DNA of 18,700 nt from CAVQLX01 sp046727715 (lineage in GTDB: Bacteria; Desulfobacterota; Binatia; DP-6), in NCBI GenBank assembly GCA_046727715.1, contig JBKPDC010000283.1, positions 1 to 18,700 on the forward strand, written 5' to 3'. Under the pieces are notes generated by a model. It saw nothing but the letters and a program-made list of their open reading frames with translations, did no database searches and was not told the DNA's origin. Made by a program: the position numbers and the translations under genes. Positions 8,250 to 16,783 of the stretch are shown one piece after another; positions within the stretch are counted from its first letter, which is position 1, and each line of letters begins with the position of its first letter.

Positions 8250-8819
8250 CTACTGGTGCGCCTCGAGCGAGCCGAGCAACGCTTCGAACTGCGGCTTCGC
8301 GGCGGCGACGGTGGCGTTCGGACCGGTCAGCCGCCAGAACCAGGGGCCGCCCTGCCCTTCGACGACCGCGCCGAGCAGCCGCCATCCCGACTTCTCCGCC
8401 CCGCCCGCCCCGCCCATCGGCGCCGGCTTGTAGGTTCCGCCGACGTCGACCGACGTCTGCTTGAGGCCGTTCACGGTGCGGATCGTCACCACGGCGGCGT
8501 CCTTCGATGGCGTGCCGTCGGGTTGGATGAACTGCCCTGTCCAGCGAACGACGTTCTGCTCGGCGCTGCCGCCCTGCCCGGTGCCGAAGAAGAAGAGCAC
8601 CAGCTCGCCGTCCTCCGCGTCGCTGCCGGCGCGTGGAACCCGGAACTGCGCCGCCCGCATGTCCGACGGCGCCGGGACCCGCGTCCAGTCGTTGGCCACG
8701 CGGAAGCGCAGGCCCGCGGCCTCGGTGCGGGCGGAATCGGCGCGGGCGGTCTCGGTGGCCCCGACGGGCGCCACGGCGGCGGCGACGACGCCCAGGAGGA
8801 GCAGGACAGTGCGGCCCAT
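8250..8819 (-). CDS. Small secreted protein of unknown function
   Basis: A 189-residue protein with a clear N-terminal signal peptide (MGRTVLLLLGVVAAAVAPVG, then ATETARA), no lipobox cysteine and no further membrane segment. The start at 8819 has AGGGA 7 bases upstream. The mature part has a RFRVANDWTRVP strand, then GSDAEDGELVLFFFGTGQGG and NVVRWTGQF, ending with PQFEALLGSLEA. This resembles a conserved hypothetical family I recall from environmental bacteria with a similar ELVxFxFGxGQGG motif, but I know no function for it. It is probably periplasmic. The 37-bp gap to the downstream MFS-acyltransferase gene on the same strand suggests co-transcription, hence a possible role near the envelope or lipid metabolism. 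Confidence 0.82.
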   Translation of the reverse strand: MGRTVLLLLGVVAAAVAPVGATETARADSARTEAAGLRFRVANDWTRVPAPSDMRAAQFRVPRAGSDAEDGELVLFFFGTGQGGSAEQNVVRWTGQFIQPDGTPSKDAAVVTIRTVNGLKQTSVDVGGTYKPAPMGGAGGAEKSGWRLLGAVVEGQGGPWFWRLTGPNATVAAAKPQFEALLGSLEAHQ

Positions 8820-9030
8820 GGAGGCGTCCCTAGCGTCCGGCGGCGGCGCTGGTCAACCGTCCTCACGCAGCCGGCTGGCCAGACGACGGTCCGCACCTCC
8901 GGGCCGCATGAGGGAACAGGTTTGCGCCCACCGCGTCGAGGCTGGGACCCGGTCGCCCTCGAACGGGAGCGCATGGAGCACATGTCGGGGCGCGACCCCC
9001 TGCGCCGCCTCGCGGGGACGGCGCGTGCCG
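8820..9030. other. Intergenic stretch, nothing supported
   Basis: The 211 bases between the ABC permease and the small secreted protein gene form the longest gene-free stretch in the window. I find no credible small gene, RNA gene or strong terminator. A short GC inverted repeat (GGGG-CGCGA-CCCC) near 8980-9000 is too weak to call a terminator. Confidence 0.6.
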
Positions 9031-9792
9031 TCAAAGGATCAGCCGGCGCCGGACCAGCCGTTCCGCTACGACGAACGCCGCAACCGCCACGACGAGGAGC
9101 CACGCCGCGTCCCCCAGCAGCGCCGTCCCCGGCGCTCCCGCCACGAGCCCGCGACACAGGCGCACCGCGTGCGTCAGTGGCAGGAACCATGCCACCGCCT
9201 GCGCCCACGACGGCAGGCTGCCGAGTGGGAAGAAGACGCCGCTGAAGAAGAGCATCAGCGAGATGCCGAGGGTGAAGTAGTAGTCGAAGAAGTTGTACGA
9301 GCCCGCGCGCGCCGTGGCGATCATCCCGAGCGCCCCGAAGGTGAGCCCCGTCAAGAACGCCACGGGCAGGGCGAGAAGCGCGAGCGGGCTCGGCAGCAGG
9401 CCGGCGATGCCAGTGACGAGGAGCACGAAGAGCACGGCGACGACGCTCTTGGTGGCGGCCCACAGGATGTCGCCGGCGACGATGTCCGCCACCGAGCACG
9501 GCGTGGCCAGGATCGCCGCGTAGGTGTTCTGCTCGTGCATCCGCGTGAACGACCCGAACGTGGTCTCGAACGACGCGCTGTTCATCGCGGCCGAGGCCAG
9601 GATGCCGGGCGTCAGGAAGACCGCGTAGGGCAGCCCGTCGATGTCGGCCACGAAGCGCCCGAGGCCGTAGCCGATGGAGATGAGGTAGAAGATCGGATTC
9701 CCGAGCGCGGCGACCAGGAACGACAGCGAGAACCGCTTCCAGGACTCGAAGTCCCGCCGCCACACGCGCAGGGTGCCGATGCCGGGCGTCAT
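9031..9792 (-). CDS. ABC-2 type permease, NodJ-like
   Basis: A 253-residue inner-membrane permease with about six transmembrane segments. The sequence VWRRDFESWKRF, then NPIFYLISIGYGLGRFV, and the later LFFSGVFFPLGSLPSWAQ with FLPLTHAVRLCRGL match the NodJ branch of the ABC-2 family, exporters of hydrophobic or lipid-linked substrates. It starts 2 bp after the stop codon of the partner ATPase, indicating translational coupling; only a weak GGGA lies ahead of the ATG. With the ATPase it would form the whole exporter (two permeases and two ATPases). No nodulation or drug-biosynthesis genes lie nearby, so the cargo is unknown. Confidence 0.92.
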   Translation of the reverse strand: MTPGIGTLRVWRRDFESWKRFSLSFLVAALGNPIFYLISIGYGLGRFVADIDGLPYAVFLTPGILASAAMNSASFETTFGSFTRMHEQNTYAAILATPCSVADIVAGDILWAATKSVVAVLFVLLVTGIAGLLPSPLALLALPVAFLTGLTFGALGMIATARAGSYNFFDYYFTLGISLMLFFSGVFFPLGSLPSWAQAVAWFLPLTHAVRLCRGLVAGAPGTALLGDAAWLLVVAVAAFVVAERLVRRRLIL

Positions 9793-9794
9793 GC

Positions 9795-10718
<924 letters not shown>

Positions 10719-10724
10719 ACGAGC

Positions 10725-10753
10725 ATCATTCGCACGCCCGCCAGGTCAGGCAA
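10725..10753 (-). promoter_or_regulatory. Candidate sigma70-type promoter for the NodIJ-like operon
   Basis: On the minus strand TTGCCT (10748-10753) is followed 17 bases later by AATGAT (10725-10730), each matching 4 of 6 consensus positions with optimal spacing. The -10 box ends 6 bases before the GTG start at 10718, so transcription would begin at or close to the start codon. It lies in the 85-bp divergent gap with the CoA-transferase gene. Confidence 0.3.
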
Positions 10754-10803
10754 ACCCCACGGCCTTGCGCGGGGCGGAGCGGCATGCGAGGCCGAGCGGC
10801 GTC

Positions 10804-12099
10804 ATGCCGTCCAAGGGCCAGCGTCTCGACCTCGCTGCCGCGGCGGCCCTGGTCCGTGCGCACGACAGCATCGCGTGCGGGTTCGTCAGCGGCCAGCCGG
10901 CGGGGTTCCTGGGTGCGCTCGCCGCGCGCACGGATCTCGCGGAGGTCGTCCTCTACACGGGGCTGCTCTCCGAACCGTACGGCGGGCTCCTCCAGACGCC
11001 CGGGTTGCGCGTCGTGAGCGCGTTCTTCGGTCCCATCGAGCGCATGGCACGGACGATGGGGACCCGCGTCGAGTTCCTGCCGGTCGACTTCCACGGCCTC
11101 GAGCGTCTGGCGCGCCGGCTGCGCCCGCGCGTGATGCTGGCGGTCACCACGCCGCCCGACGCCGACGGCTGGATGAGCTTCGGGCTCTACGCGGGTGCGA
11201 CCACGATCCCCTTCGTGGAGGCGGCGCGCGACCCCGACCGCGTCGCCATCGCCGAGGTGAACCCGCGCGTGCCGCGCCTCCTCGGGCTCCCCGAGCACGG
11301 GGCGCATCGCATCCACGTCTCCGAGGTGGACGCCTGGGTCGAGCATTCGAACGACCCCGTCGCGTTCCCCAACCCGGCCGCGTCGCCCGAGGAGGTGGCG
11401 ATCGCCCGCCACGCCGCCGCGCTCGTCGCAGACGGGGCGACGCTCCAGATCGGCATCGGCGCGGTCCCCGACGAGATCGCGAACCTGCTGGCCACCGGCC
11501 CGCTCGGCGGGTTCGGGATCCACACCGAGATGGTCTCCGACGGCGTCATGGCGCTCCACCGCGCGGGGAAGGTGATGAACCGCGACAAGGGGCTCTACGA
11601 CGGAGTCACCGTGGCGACCTTCGCGCTCGGCGGCGGCGACCTCTACGCCTGGCTCGACGGCAATCCCGACGTGCGCATGCTACCCGTCTCGGCCACCAAC
11701 GATCCCGCGCTGATCCGCCAGCTGCGGCGATTCGTCAGCATCAACGGCGCCCTCGCCATCGACCTCCGGGGGCAGGTGGCGGCGGATCACATCAGTGGGC
11801 GACAGTACTCCGGCGTCGGCGGCGCCGAGGCGTTCGTCGTGGGGGCGTCGGAGGCACCGGGCGGCAAGAGCCTCCTGTGCCTGAAGTCGACGGTCACCAT
11901 GCAGGGCCAGCGCATCTCGACCATCGTGCCGAAGCTCGGGGTCGATGCATGCGTCACCACGGCGCGCCACCACGTGCAGTGGGTGGTGACGGAACACGGC
12001 GCGGCCGATCTGTCGGCCCTGAGCGACGTCGAGCGGGTGCGCGCATTGATCGCGCTGGCGCACCCGGACTTCCGCGACGAGCTGGCGCGCAACGCCTGA
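10804..12099 (+). CDS. Acetyl-CoA hydrolase/transferase family CoA-transferase
   Basis: A 431-residue CoA-transferase of the Cat1 / 4-hydroxybutyrate CoA-transferase family, which moves CoA between acyl-CoAs and free acids through a glutamyl-CoA intermediate. N-terminal domain: ACGFVSGQPAGFL and MSFGLYAG. Middle: GIGAVPDEIANLL and IHTEMVSDG, whose Glu242 is the likely catalytic residue, by analogy with Glu238 of the Clostridium aminobutyricum enzyme. C-terminal domain: SGVGGAEAFVVGA, STIVPKLGVDACVTTARHHV, VVTEHGAADL and a terminal AHPDFRDEL, all standard. Length is normal. The ATG at 10804 is preferred over an in-frame TTG at 10765 because homology begins MPSKGQRLD; GAGG lies 12 bases upstream. 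It is probably monocistronic, divergent from the ABC exporter and converging 8 bp from the next gene. The acyl substrate cannot be told from sequence. Confidence 0.92.
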   Translation: MPSKGQRLDLAAAAALVRAHDSIACGFVSGQPAGFLGALAARTDLAEVVLYTGLLSEPYGGLLQTPGLRVVSAFFGPIERMARTMGTRVEFLPVDFHGLERLARRLRPRVMLAVTTPPDADGWMSFGLYAGATTIPFVEAARDPDRVAIAEVNPRVPRLLGLPEHGAHRIHVSEVDAWVEHSNDPVAFPNPAASPEEVAIARHAAALVADGATLQIGIGAVPDEIANLLATGPLGGFGIHTEMVSDGVMALHRAGKVMNRDKGLYDGVTVATFALGGGDLYAWLDGNPDVRMLPVSATNDPALIRQLRRFVSINGALAIDLRGQVAADHISGRQYSGVGGAEAFVVGASEAPGGKSLLCLKSTVTMQGQRISTIVPKLGVDACVTTARHHVQWVVTEHGAADLSALSDVERVRALIALAHPDFRDELARNA

Positions 12100-12107
12100 C
12101 GGCGATC

Positions 12108-12998
12108 TCAGTCGAACGCCCACTCGACGATGAACAGGGCCCCCATCAACGTGTCGTGGCGGCTCGTCACCGGCCAGCGATAGCCGACGCCCATGCTGAC
12201 CGGAGCGAGCCAGTGCTCGTCGTAGAAGGGGGCGACCCAGAGTCCCGCGGCGAGCTCGACGATCGTCCCCTCGTCGTCGGGCGCGACCGCATCGAGGACG
12301 GTCGTCCCCAGGAGCTCGGCCACGGGACGGATGCGGCCGTCGAGATAGGTCTGCGCGAAGGCGAGATTCCAGATGAAGTCCTTCCCGCGGACTACGGGAC
12401 GGCCCAGGCGCGCGGCGGTTTCGATGTCGCCGGCGCTCGCCCGGATGTCCTGCGCGTAGGCGAGCTGGATCTGGATGAACACGTCCGGGAGCGATTCGAT
12501 GACGGTGACGAGACGTCCGGGGAGGAGCGAGAACGCGAAGGAGCCGGTCCCGCCCACGTCGTGGGCACGGTTGCCCGTCGGGGCTTCGACGTCCGCTCGG
12601 ATGGAGAGGTAGTCGAGCAGCTTGCCCGGTTTGCAGCAGAGGAGGAGCTGGACCCCGAACCCCACGTCCGATAGATCGCCCTCCGCCGGACCGTCGTCGG
12701 GGATGCGAACTCCGAACGGAATCTCGACGGTCGTCTCCAGCCGATTCCAGAACACCCAGGTGTTCCCGAGCACGGGCTGCACGAGGTGCGACCCGCTGGC
12801 ACGCTCCCATCCCACGTCCAGCTCGAGGTCTTTCTCGATGAAGGGTCGCTGTGTGAAGATCGGCTCGGCGGGGTCGGTTCGCGCCCGGTGTCGCGCGCGG
12901 GCGGGTTCGGCGAGGACGATCGCGACAACCGCCGAGAGGAGGCAGACGATGAGCCGGCAGGACAGGAACCTCCGCGACGACCGACCTTCCCTTCGCAT
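12108..12998 (-). CDS. Putative outer-membrane beta-barrel protein
   Basis: A 296-residue exported protein of uncertain family. The ATG at 12998 opens a basic n-region and a hydrophobic core (LIVCLLSAVVAIVLA) with a likely cleavage after EPARA. AGGAGG lies 12 bases upstream. The rest is predicted beta-rich, with alternating patterns: WNRLETTVEIPFGVRIPDD, DLSDVGFGVQLLL, LSIRADVEAPTG, FIQIQLAYAQDI, and a C-terminal GALFIVEWAFD with an aromatic near the end. The GDLSDV...PTG arrangement resembles outer-membrane channels of the meta-pathway phenol-degradation type, but the match is loose. An adjacent CC pair (LLLCCKPGK) is unusual for an exported barrel. The gene overlaps the divergent multicopper oxidase at its 5' end and converges on the CoA-transferase with an 8-bp gap. 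A role beside the oxidase in copper handling or export is inferred only from position. Confidence 0.72.
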   Translation of the reverse strand: MRREGRSSRRFLSCRLIVCLLSAVVAIVLAEPARARHRARTDPAEPIFTQRPFIEKDLELDVGWERASGSHLVQPVLGNTWVFWNRLETTVEIPFGVRIPDDGPAEGDLSDVGFGVQLLLCCKPGKLLDYLSIRADVEAPTGNRAHDVGGTGSFAFSLLPGRLVTVIESLPDVFIQIQLAYAQDIRASAGDIETAARLGRPVVRGKDFIWNLAFAQTYLDGRIRPVAELLGTTVLDAVAPDDEGTIVELAAGLWVAPFYDEHWLAPVSMGVGYRWPVTSRHDTLMGALFIVEWAFD

Positions 12999-14565
12999 GT
13001 CGAGACGCAGCCTCCTCAAGTCGGGCATGGCGAGCGTCGCCGCGGCCAGCGTGCTCGCCCGGACGCGAAGCGGGCGCGGCGAGGTGCCTCCCGCGCCAAC
13101 GAGCCCCCCTTCCTACGTTCCGCGTCCCTTCGCCGTCCAGTACCGGTTTCGCGTCGGCGCGACCACGCTGAATCCGGATGGCAAGGCCGCCGTGCCCGGG
13201 GTGACGGTGAACGGCCAGTATCCGGCTCCCGAGATCCGGGCGCGCGAGGGGACGACCCTGCGGGTGCAGGTGGAGAACGGGCTCGAGGACTCGCCGACCG
13301 CGATCCACTGGCACGGGCTGCTGTTGCCCGCCGCGATGGACGGCGTTCCCGACATCTCGAACTTCCCGATCGCCTCGCGGCGGGTCTTCCTCTACGAATA
13401 TCCTCTGCTCCAGAGCGGCACGTACTGGTACCACTCGCACTGGCAGTTCCAGGAGCAGGTCGGATTCGCCGGACCGCTGGTGATCGAGCCGAAGGACGAG
13501 CCGTTGCGCGTCGACCACGACGCCGTCGTCATGCTCGCCGACTGGCTGCACCGATCGCCCGACGAGGTGTTCGCGGAGCTCCGGAAGGCACCGGCCAGCG
13601 GGAAGCCGGCCGTGACGGGGATGCAGATGCAGCCCGGCATGGGCATGAAGATGCAGGCCCCCACGGACGCGACCACGCGGCCGACGATGGGGATGAGGCC
13701 GTCACCGAGCACGACCGTGCAGGGCCAGACCGGCATGGACATGACGGCGCAACCGGGCGCCCCGGCGGCCGCGGACCTCTCGGACGTCCGCTACGATGCC
13801 TTCCTGCTCAACGGGCGTGGCACGCAGGATCCCTGGACGCTGGCCGCACGGCCCGGCGCACGCGTCCGCCTGCGCCTCATCAACGGCGGCGCCTCCACGT
13901 ATTTCCGGGTCCGGCTCGACGGGCATCCGCTCCAGGTCACGCATGCCGACGGCCTGGCCGTCGAGCCGGTCACCGTGGATCACATCCTGATGGGGATGGC
14001 TGAGGTCTATGACGTCCTGGTCGCGCTCTCCGCCAGCGGAAGCTACACGCTCCACGCCGTGGCGCAGGACGGCTCGGGGCAGGCGATCGGCGTCCTGCAC
14101 ACGCCCGACGTGACCCCGAAGCCCAATCTCGAGACGCCCGCGTTCGACGGGCGGGCACTGGCGTACACCGACCTGCGCGCGGTCGCGCCGACGACGCTGC
14201 CCGAAGGTCCCGTCCGCCCGTTCACGCTGGCGCTGCAGGGCGACATGAAGACGTACACCTGGATGATCAACGCCCAGGCGTACCCGAAGGCCGATCCGTT
14301 GCTCATCAGACAGGGGGACCGGGTCCAGATCGAGATGCCGAATCAGACGATGATGTGGCATCCGATGCACCTGCACGGGCACTTCTTCCGCGTGTTGCAG
14401 GGTGCCGGGGAGCGCGCGCCGCTCAAGCACACCGTGAACGTCCCGCCGCGCGAGACCGTGCGCATCGAGTTCACCGCCGACAACCCGGGGCAGTGGTTCT
14501 TCCACTGCCACAACCTCTACCACCTGGAGGCCGGCATGGCGCGGGTCTTCCAGTACGAGGCCTGA
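12949..14565 (+). CDS. Tat-exported multicopper oxidase, CopA-like, with Met-rich insert
   Basis: A 538-residue periplasmic three-domain multicopper oxidase, probably acting on cuprous ions or phenolic-type donors. The ATG at 12949 has a perfect AGGAGG at 12937-12942 with 6-base spacing; an in-frame ATG at 12997 lacks one. The N-terminus carries a twin-arginine signal, SRRSLLKSG, about 17 residues in, followed by a hydrophobic stretch (MASVAAASVLA). All four copper motifs are present: HWHG (120-123), HSH (162-164), HPMHLHGH (471-478) and HCHNLYHLEAGM (519-530), including the type 1 axial Met530. The sequence around HWHGLLLPAAMDGVPD and QSGTYWYHSH is CopA-like. Residues 225-270 form a Met-rich segment (MQMQPGMGMKMQ and MGM/MDM repeats) suited to Cu(I) binding. 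The alpha/beta hydrolase follows 50 bp later. Its 5' end overlaps the divergent barrel gene. Confidence 0.95.
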   Translation: MSRQDRNLRDDRPSLRMSRRSLLKSGMASVAAASVLARTRSGRGEVPPAPTSPPSYVPRPFAVQYRFRVGATTLNPDGKAAVPGVTVNGQYPAPEIRAREGTTLRVQVENGLEDSPTAIHWHGLLLPAAMDGVPDISNFPIASRRVFLYEYPLLQSGTYWYHSHWQFQEQVGFAGPLVIEPKDEPLRVDHDAVVMLADWLHRSPDEVFAELRKAPASGKPAVTGMQMQPGMGMKMQAPTDATTRPTMGMRPSPSTTVQGQTGMDMTAQPGAPAAADLSDVRYDAFLLNGRGTQDPWTLAARPGARVRLRLINGGASTYFRVRLDGHPLQVTHADGLAVEPVTVDHILMGMAEVYDVLVALSASGSYTLHAVAQDGSGQAIGVLHTPDVTPKPNLETPAFDGRALAYTDLRAVAPTTLPEGPVRPFTLALQGDMKTYTWMINAQAYPKADPLLIRQGDRVQIEMPNQTMMWHPMHLHGHFFRVLQGAGERAPLKHTVNVPPRETVRIEFTADNPGQWFFHCHNLYHLEAGMARVFQYEA

Positions 14566-14615
14566 CCCGCGAGCGTGCTGGCACGGGTCGATCGCTTCGG
14601 GCACACTCTGCGCCC

Positions 14616-15455
14616 ATGAGCACCGCCACGGTCGGCTCGCTGGACGTGTACTACGAGGAGCACGGGAGCGGAGACCCGCTGCTTCTCATCATGGGGCTCG
14701 CCGCCGACTCCACGGCGTGGATGTTCCAGGTGCCCGACTTCGCGCAGCACTACCGGACCATCGTGTTCGACAACCGCGGCGTGGGACGGACCTCCAAGCC
14801 CGCGGGCCCCTACACCATCCACGAGATGGCCGACGACGCGGCGGGCCTGCTCGACGTGCTCGACGTGCGGCGCGCCCACGTGGTCGGCGTGTCGATGGGT
14901 GGCATGATCGCCCAGGAGCTGGCGCTGCGGCACCCGTCGCGCGTACGCAGCCTGGTGCTCGCCTGCACCTATCCGGAGCCGGACGCCGAGATCGAGCGCA
15001 ACCGTCGCTTCTCGCTCGAGCAGTTCGGTGGCACGGTGACCGCCGAGGGTGAGATGCAGGTCGACTTGAAGGCGATCAACCCGATGGACTTCCTCCAGCA
15101 TCTCCTCCCTGCCGTCTTCAATCAGGAGTTCATCGCCAAGGAACTGCCGAAGCTCATCCAGGTGTTCTCCGGCGCGCTCCAGTACGGCTTCAGCATGGAG
15201 GCCATCCTGGGTCAGGTGGCGGCGGTGATGAACCATAAGGCCACCGAGCGCCTGCACCAGATCGCGGTGCCCACCCTGGTCATCACGGGCGATGCCGACC
15301 GCCTGATCCCGCCCGCCAACTCGGACATCCTCGCCAAGCACATCCCGGGCGCGAACCTGGTGCGCATCGCGGGCGGAAGCCACGGCTTCAACTTCGAGAC
15401 GCCCGAGGTCTTCAACCGCGCGGTGCTCGAGTTCCTGGCGAGCGTGCGGAACTGA
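14616..15455 (+). CDS. Alpha/beta hydrolase
   Basis: A 279-residue cytoplasmic alpha/beta-hydrolase fold enzyme, similar to 3-oxoadipate enol-lactonase and related esterases. The oxyanion region is LLLIMGLAAD. The nucleophile elbow GVSMGG places Ser93; GDADRLIP gives the likely acid Asp228, and GGSHGF gives His256, completing the triad. Strands around FDNRGVGRTSKP are typical. There is no signal peptide. The ATG at 14616 begins the family N-terminus. It lies 50 bp downstream of the multicopper oxidase in the same direction and may be read through from it, although their functions need not be linked. The substrate, whether ester, lactone or C-C bond, is unknown. Confidence 0.93.
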   Translation: MSTATVGSLDVYYEEHGSGDPLLLIMGLAADSTAWMFQVPDFAQHYRTIVFDNRGVGRTSKPAGPYTIHEMADDAAGLLDVLDVRRAHVVGVSMGGMIAQELALRHPSRVRSLVLACTYPEPDAEIERNRRFSLEQFGGTVTAEGEMQVDLKAINPMDFLQHLLPAVFNQEFIAKELPKLIQVFSGALQYGFSMEAILGQVAAVMNHKATERLHQIAVPTLVITGDADRLIPPANSDILAKHIPGANLVRIAGGSHGFNFETPEVFNRAVLEFLASVRN

Positions 15456-15485
15456 GCGGCGCTGGACGGGCGGCGAGCATCCCGG

Positions 15486-15510
15486 TCTGGTCCCCAGGCC
15501 GTGGACCAGA
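15486..15510. terminator. Hairpin between convergent genes
   Basis: A perfect 8-bp inverted repeat (15486-15493 with 15503-15510) encloses a 9-base loop, 31 bp after the alpha/beta hydrolase stop. It has no T-tract on either side. It could end transcription of the hydrolase, but it also covers the GTG of the possible small gene that follows. Confidence 0.3.
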
Positions 15511-15611
15511 ACGTCACCGAGAAGCCACCGCGGACGGTCGTCAGTCGCTTCGAGCTGACGCCCGAGGGTACCGTCGTGCTGGCGATGCGGCGGCTCGCCG
15601 GGCGGCGCTGA
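15501..15611 (+). CDS. Possible 36-residue small gene or coding remnant
   Basis: A GTG-initiated frame between the convergent hydrolase and kinase genes. About 33 of its 36 codons end in G or C, while first and second positions are mixed, the same pattern as real genes here. It translates as a basic peptide with TEKPPRTVVSRFELTPEGT and ends VVLAMRRLAGRR. There is no clear Shine-Dalgarno, and the GTG lies in a hairpin. It matches nothing I recognise and could be a chance frame in GC-rich DNA or the tail of a lost gene. Confidence 0.25.
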   Translation: MDQNVTEKPPRTVVSRFELTPEGTVVLAMRRLAGRR

Positions 15612-15620
15612 CCCGCGCCG

Positions 15621-16694
15621 TCACGCGATCCGCGCGATGTTCTCTGCCGCGAGCTGGATCATCCCCTCCGCCACCGACTCGCCGCCCGACATGCGGTCGT
15701 CCTTCGTCTGGCCCTTGTGCCAGCGGAAATACAGCTGCTGGACCACCACGGCCATCTTGAAGAGGCCGAAGACGTAGTAGTAGGGCATGCGCGACACGTC
15801 CCGGGCGCTGCGTTCGGCGTAGCGCGCGATCGCCTCGCCGCGGGTCATGAACCCGGGCGCCTGCGAGGGCATCGACGAGAGGAAGGCGAACGTCTCGCCC
15901 GCCTCGTACCACACCGACATCAACGTCCCCAGATCGGTGAGAGGATCGCCGAGCGTGCACATGTCCCAGTCGTACACCGCGGCGGCCTGTCCCGGGTCGT
16001 CGGCCGTCACCGCCATGTTGTCGAGCCGCCAGTCGTTGTGCACCAGCGTCGGCGCCGGCGAGGCCGGCATGTGCCCTGCGAGCCAGGCGACGACGTCCCG
16101 CGCCACCTGCAGGTCCTTGGTCTTGGCGCGCTCCCAGCGGGCGGTCCAGCCCGACACCTGGCGCGCGAGGAAGCCCTCCGGCTTGCCCAGCGTCTCGAGG
16201 CCGACGGCGCGGTAGTCGACGGCGTGGAACTCGGCCAGCGTGTCGATCATCACCGTCGAGAGCTTGCGGTTTGCCACCGGGTCCCTGCCACCTCCGAACC
16301 GCTCCGGCACCTCGCGGCGCACGACGACGCCGTTCTTGCGCTCCATGACGAAGAACGGCGCGCCGATGACGGCCTTGTCCTCGCAATAGAGAAACGCGCG
16401 CGGCGCGGGGGGGAATCCCCGGTAGAGCACCGACAGCACGCGGTACTCGCGACCCATGTCGTGTGCGCTTGCCGGGATGTCGCCGTGGGGTGGCCGGCGG
16501 AGCACGTAGCGCGCCGACGGGTAGGCGACGAGATACGTCAGATTCGCGTGCCCGCCGGGGAACTGCCAGATCTCCGGCGTCGCGTGGGCGCCGGGAACCT
16601 TCCCCTCGAGCGCCCGCCCGACGGCGACGGCGTCCAGCGCCTCACCGGCACGCGGAGCGATGACGTCGGGATCCGGCGGCTGGGTCACGGACAC
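15621..16694 (-). CDS. APH-family phosphotransferase (ACAD10/11 kinase-like)
   Basis: A 357-residue kinase-fold protein of the aminoglycoside phosphotransferase superfamily, of the branch found fused to or beside acyl-CoA dehydrogenases. The nucleotide loop is FPGGHANLTYLV. The catalytic Brenner motif HNDWRLDN is at 219-226 (His219, Asp221, Asn226), and the metal-binding YDWD at 241-244 is followed by GDPLTDLGTL. It lacks a signal peptide. The start is GTG at 16694 with GAGG 5 bases upstream (16700-16703). In the ACAD10/11 group this kinase phosphorylates the hydroxyl of hydroxyacyl-CoAs so that the dehydrogenase partner can remove it; that role is inferred here. It is not expected to confer antibiotic resistance. 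It is divergent from the cytochrome P450 over 89 bp, suggesting shared control. Confidence 0.92.
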   Translation of the reverse strand: MSVTQPPDPDVIAPRAGEALDAVAVGRALEGKVPGAHATPEIWQFPGGHANLTYLVAYPSARYVLRRPPHGDIPASAHDMGREYRVLSVLYRGFPPAPRAFLYCEDKAVIGAPFFVMERKNGVVVRREVPERFGGGRDPVANRKLSTVMIDTLAEFHAVDYRAVGLETLGKPEGFLARQVSGWTARWERAKTKDLQVARDVVAWLAGHMPASPAPTLVHNDWRLDNMAVTADDPGQAAAVYDWDMCTLGDPLTDLGTLMSVWYEAGETFAFLSSMPSQAPGFMTRGEAIARYAERSARDVSRMPYYYVFGLFKMAVVVQQLYFRWHKGQTKDDRMSGGESVAEGMIQLAAENIARIA

Positions 16695-16783
16695 GGCGGC
16701 CTCGGTAACAGCTTGCTCATCGCGCCGTCAACCGCGGCGTCCCGCGGCTGGACAATCGGTCGGTCGCTCGATTAGGAGAGGGC

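Noticed and set aside
6371..8464. Plus-strand Arg/Glu/His-rich frame opposite the MFS-acyltransferase
   Set aside because: Low-complexity composition typical of an antisense shadow; no motif seen.
15621..16694. Aminoglycoside resistance kinase
   Set aside because: The sequence matches the ACAD10/11-like branch and the neighbours are metabolic, not resistance genes.
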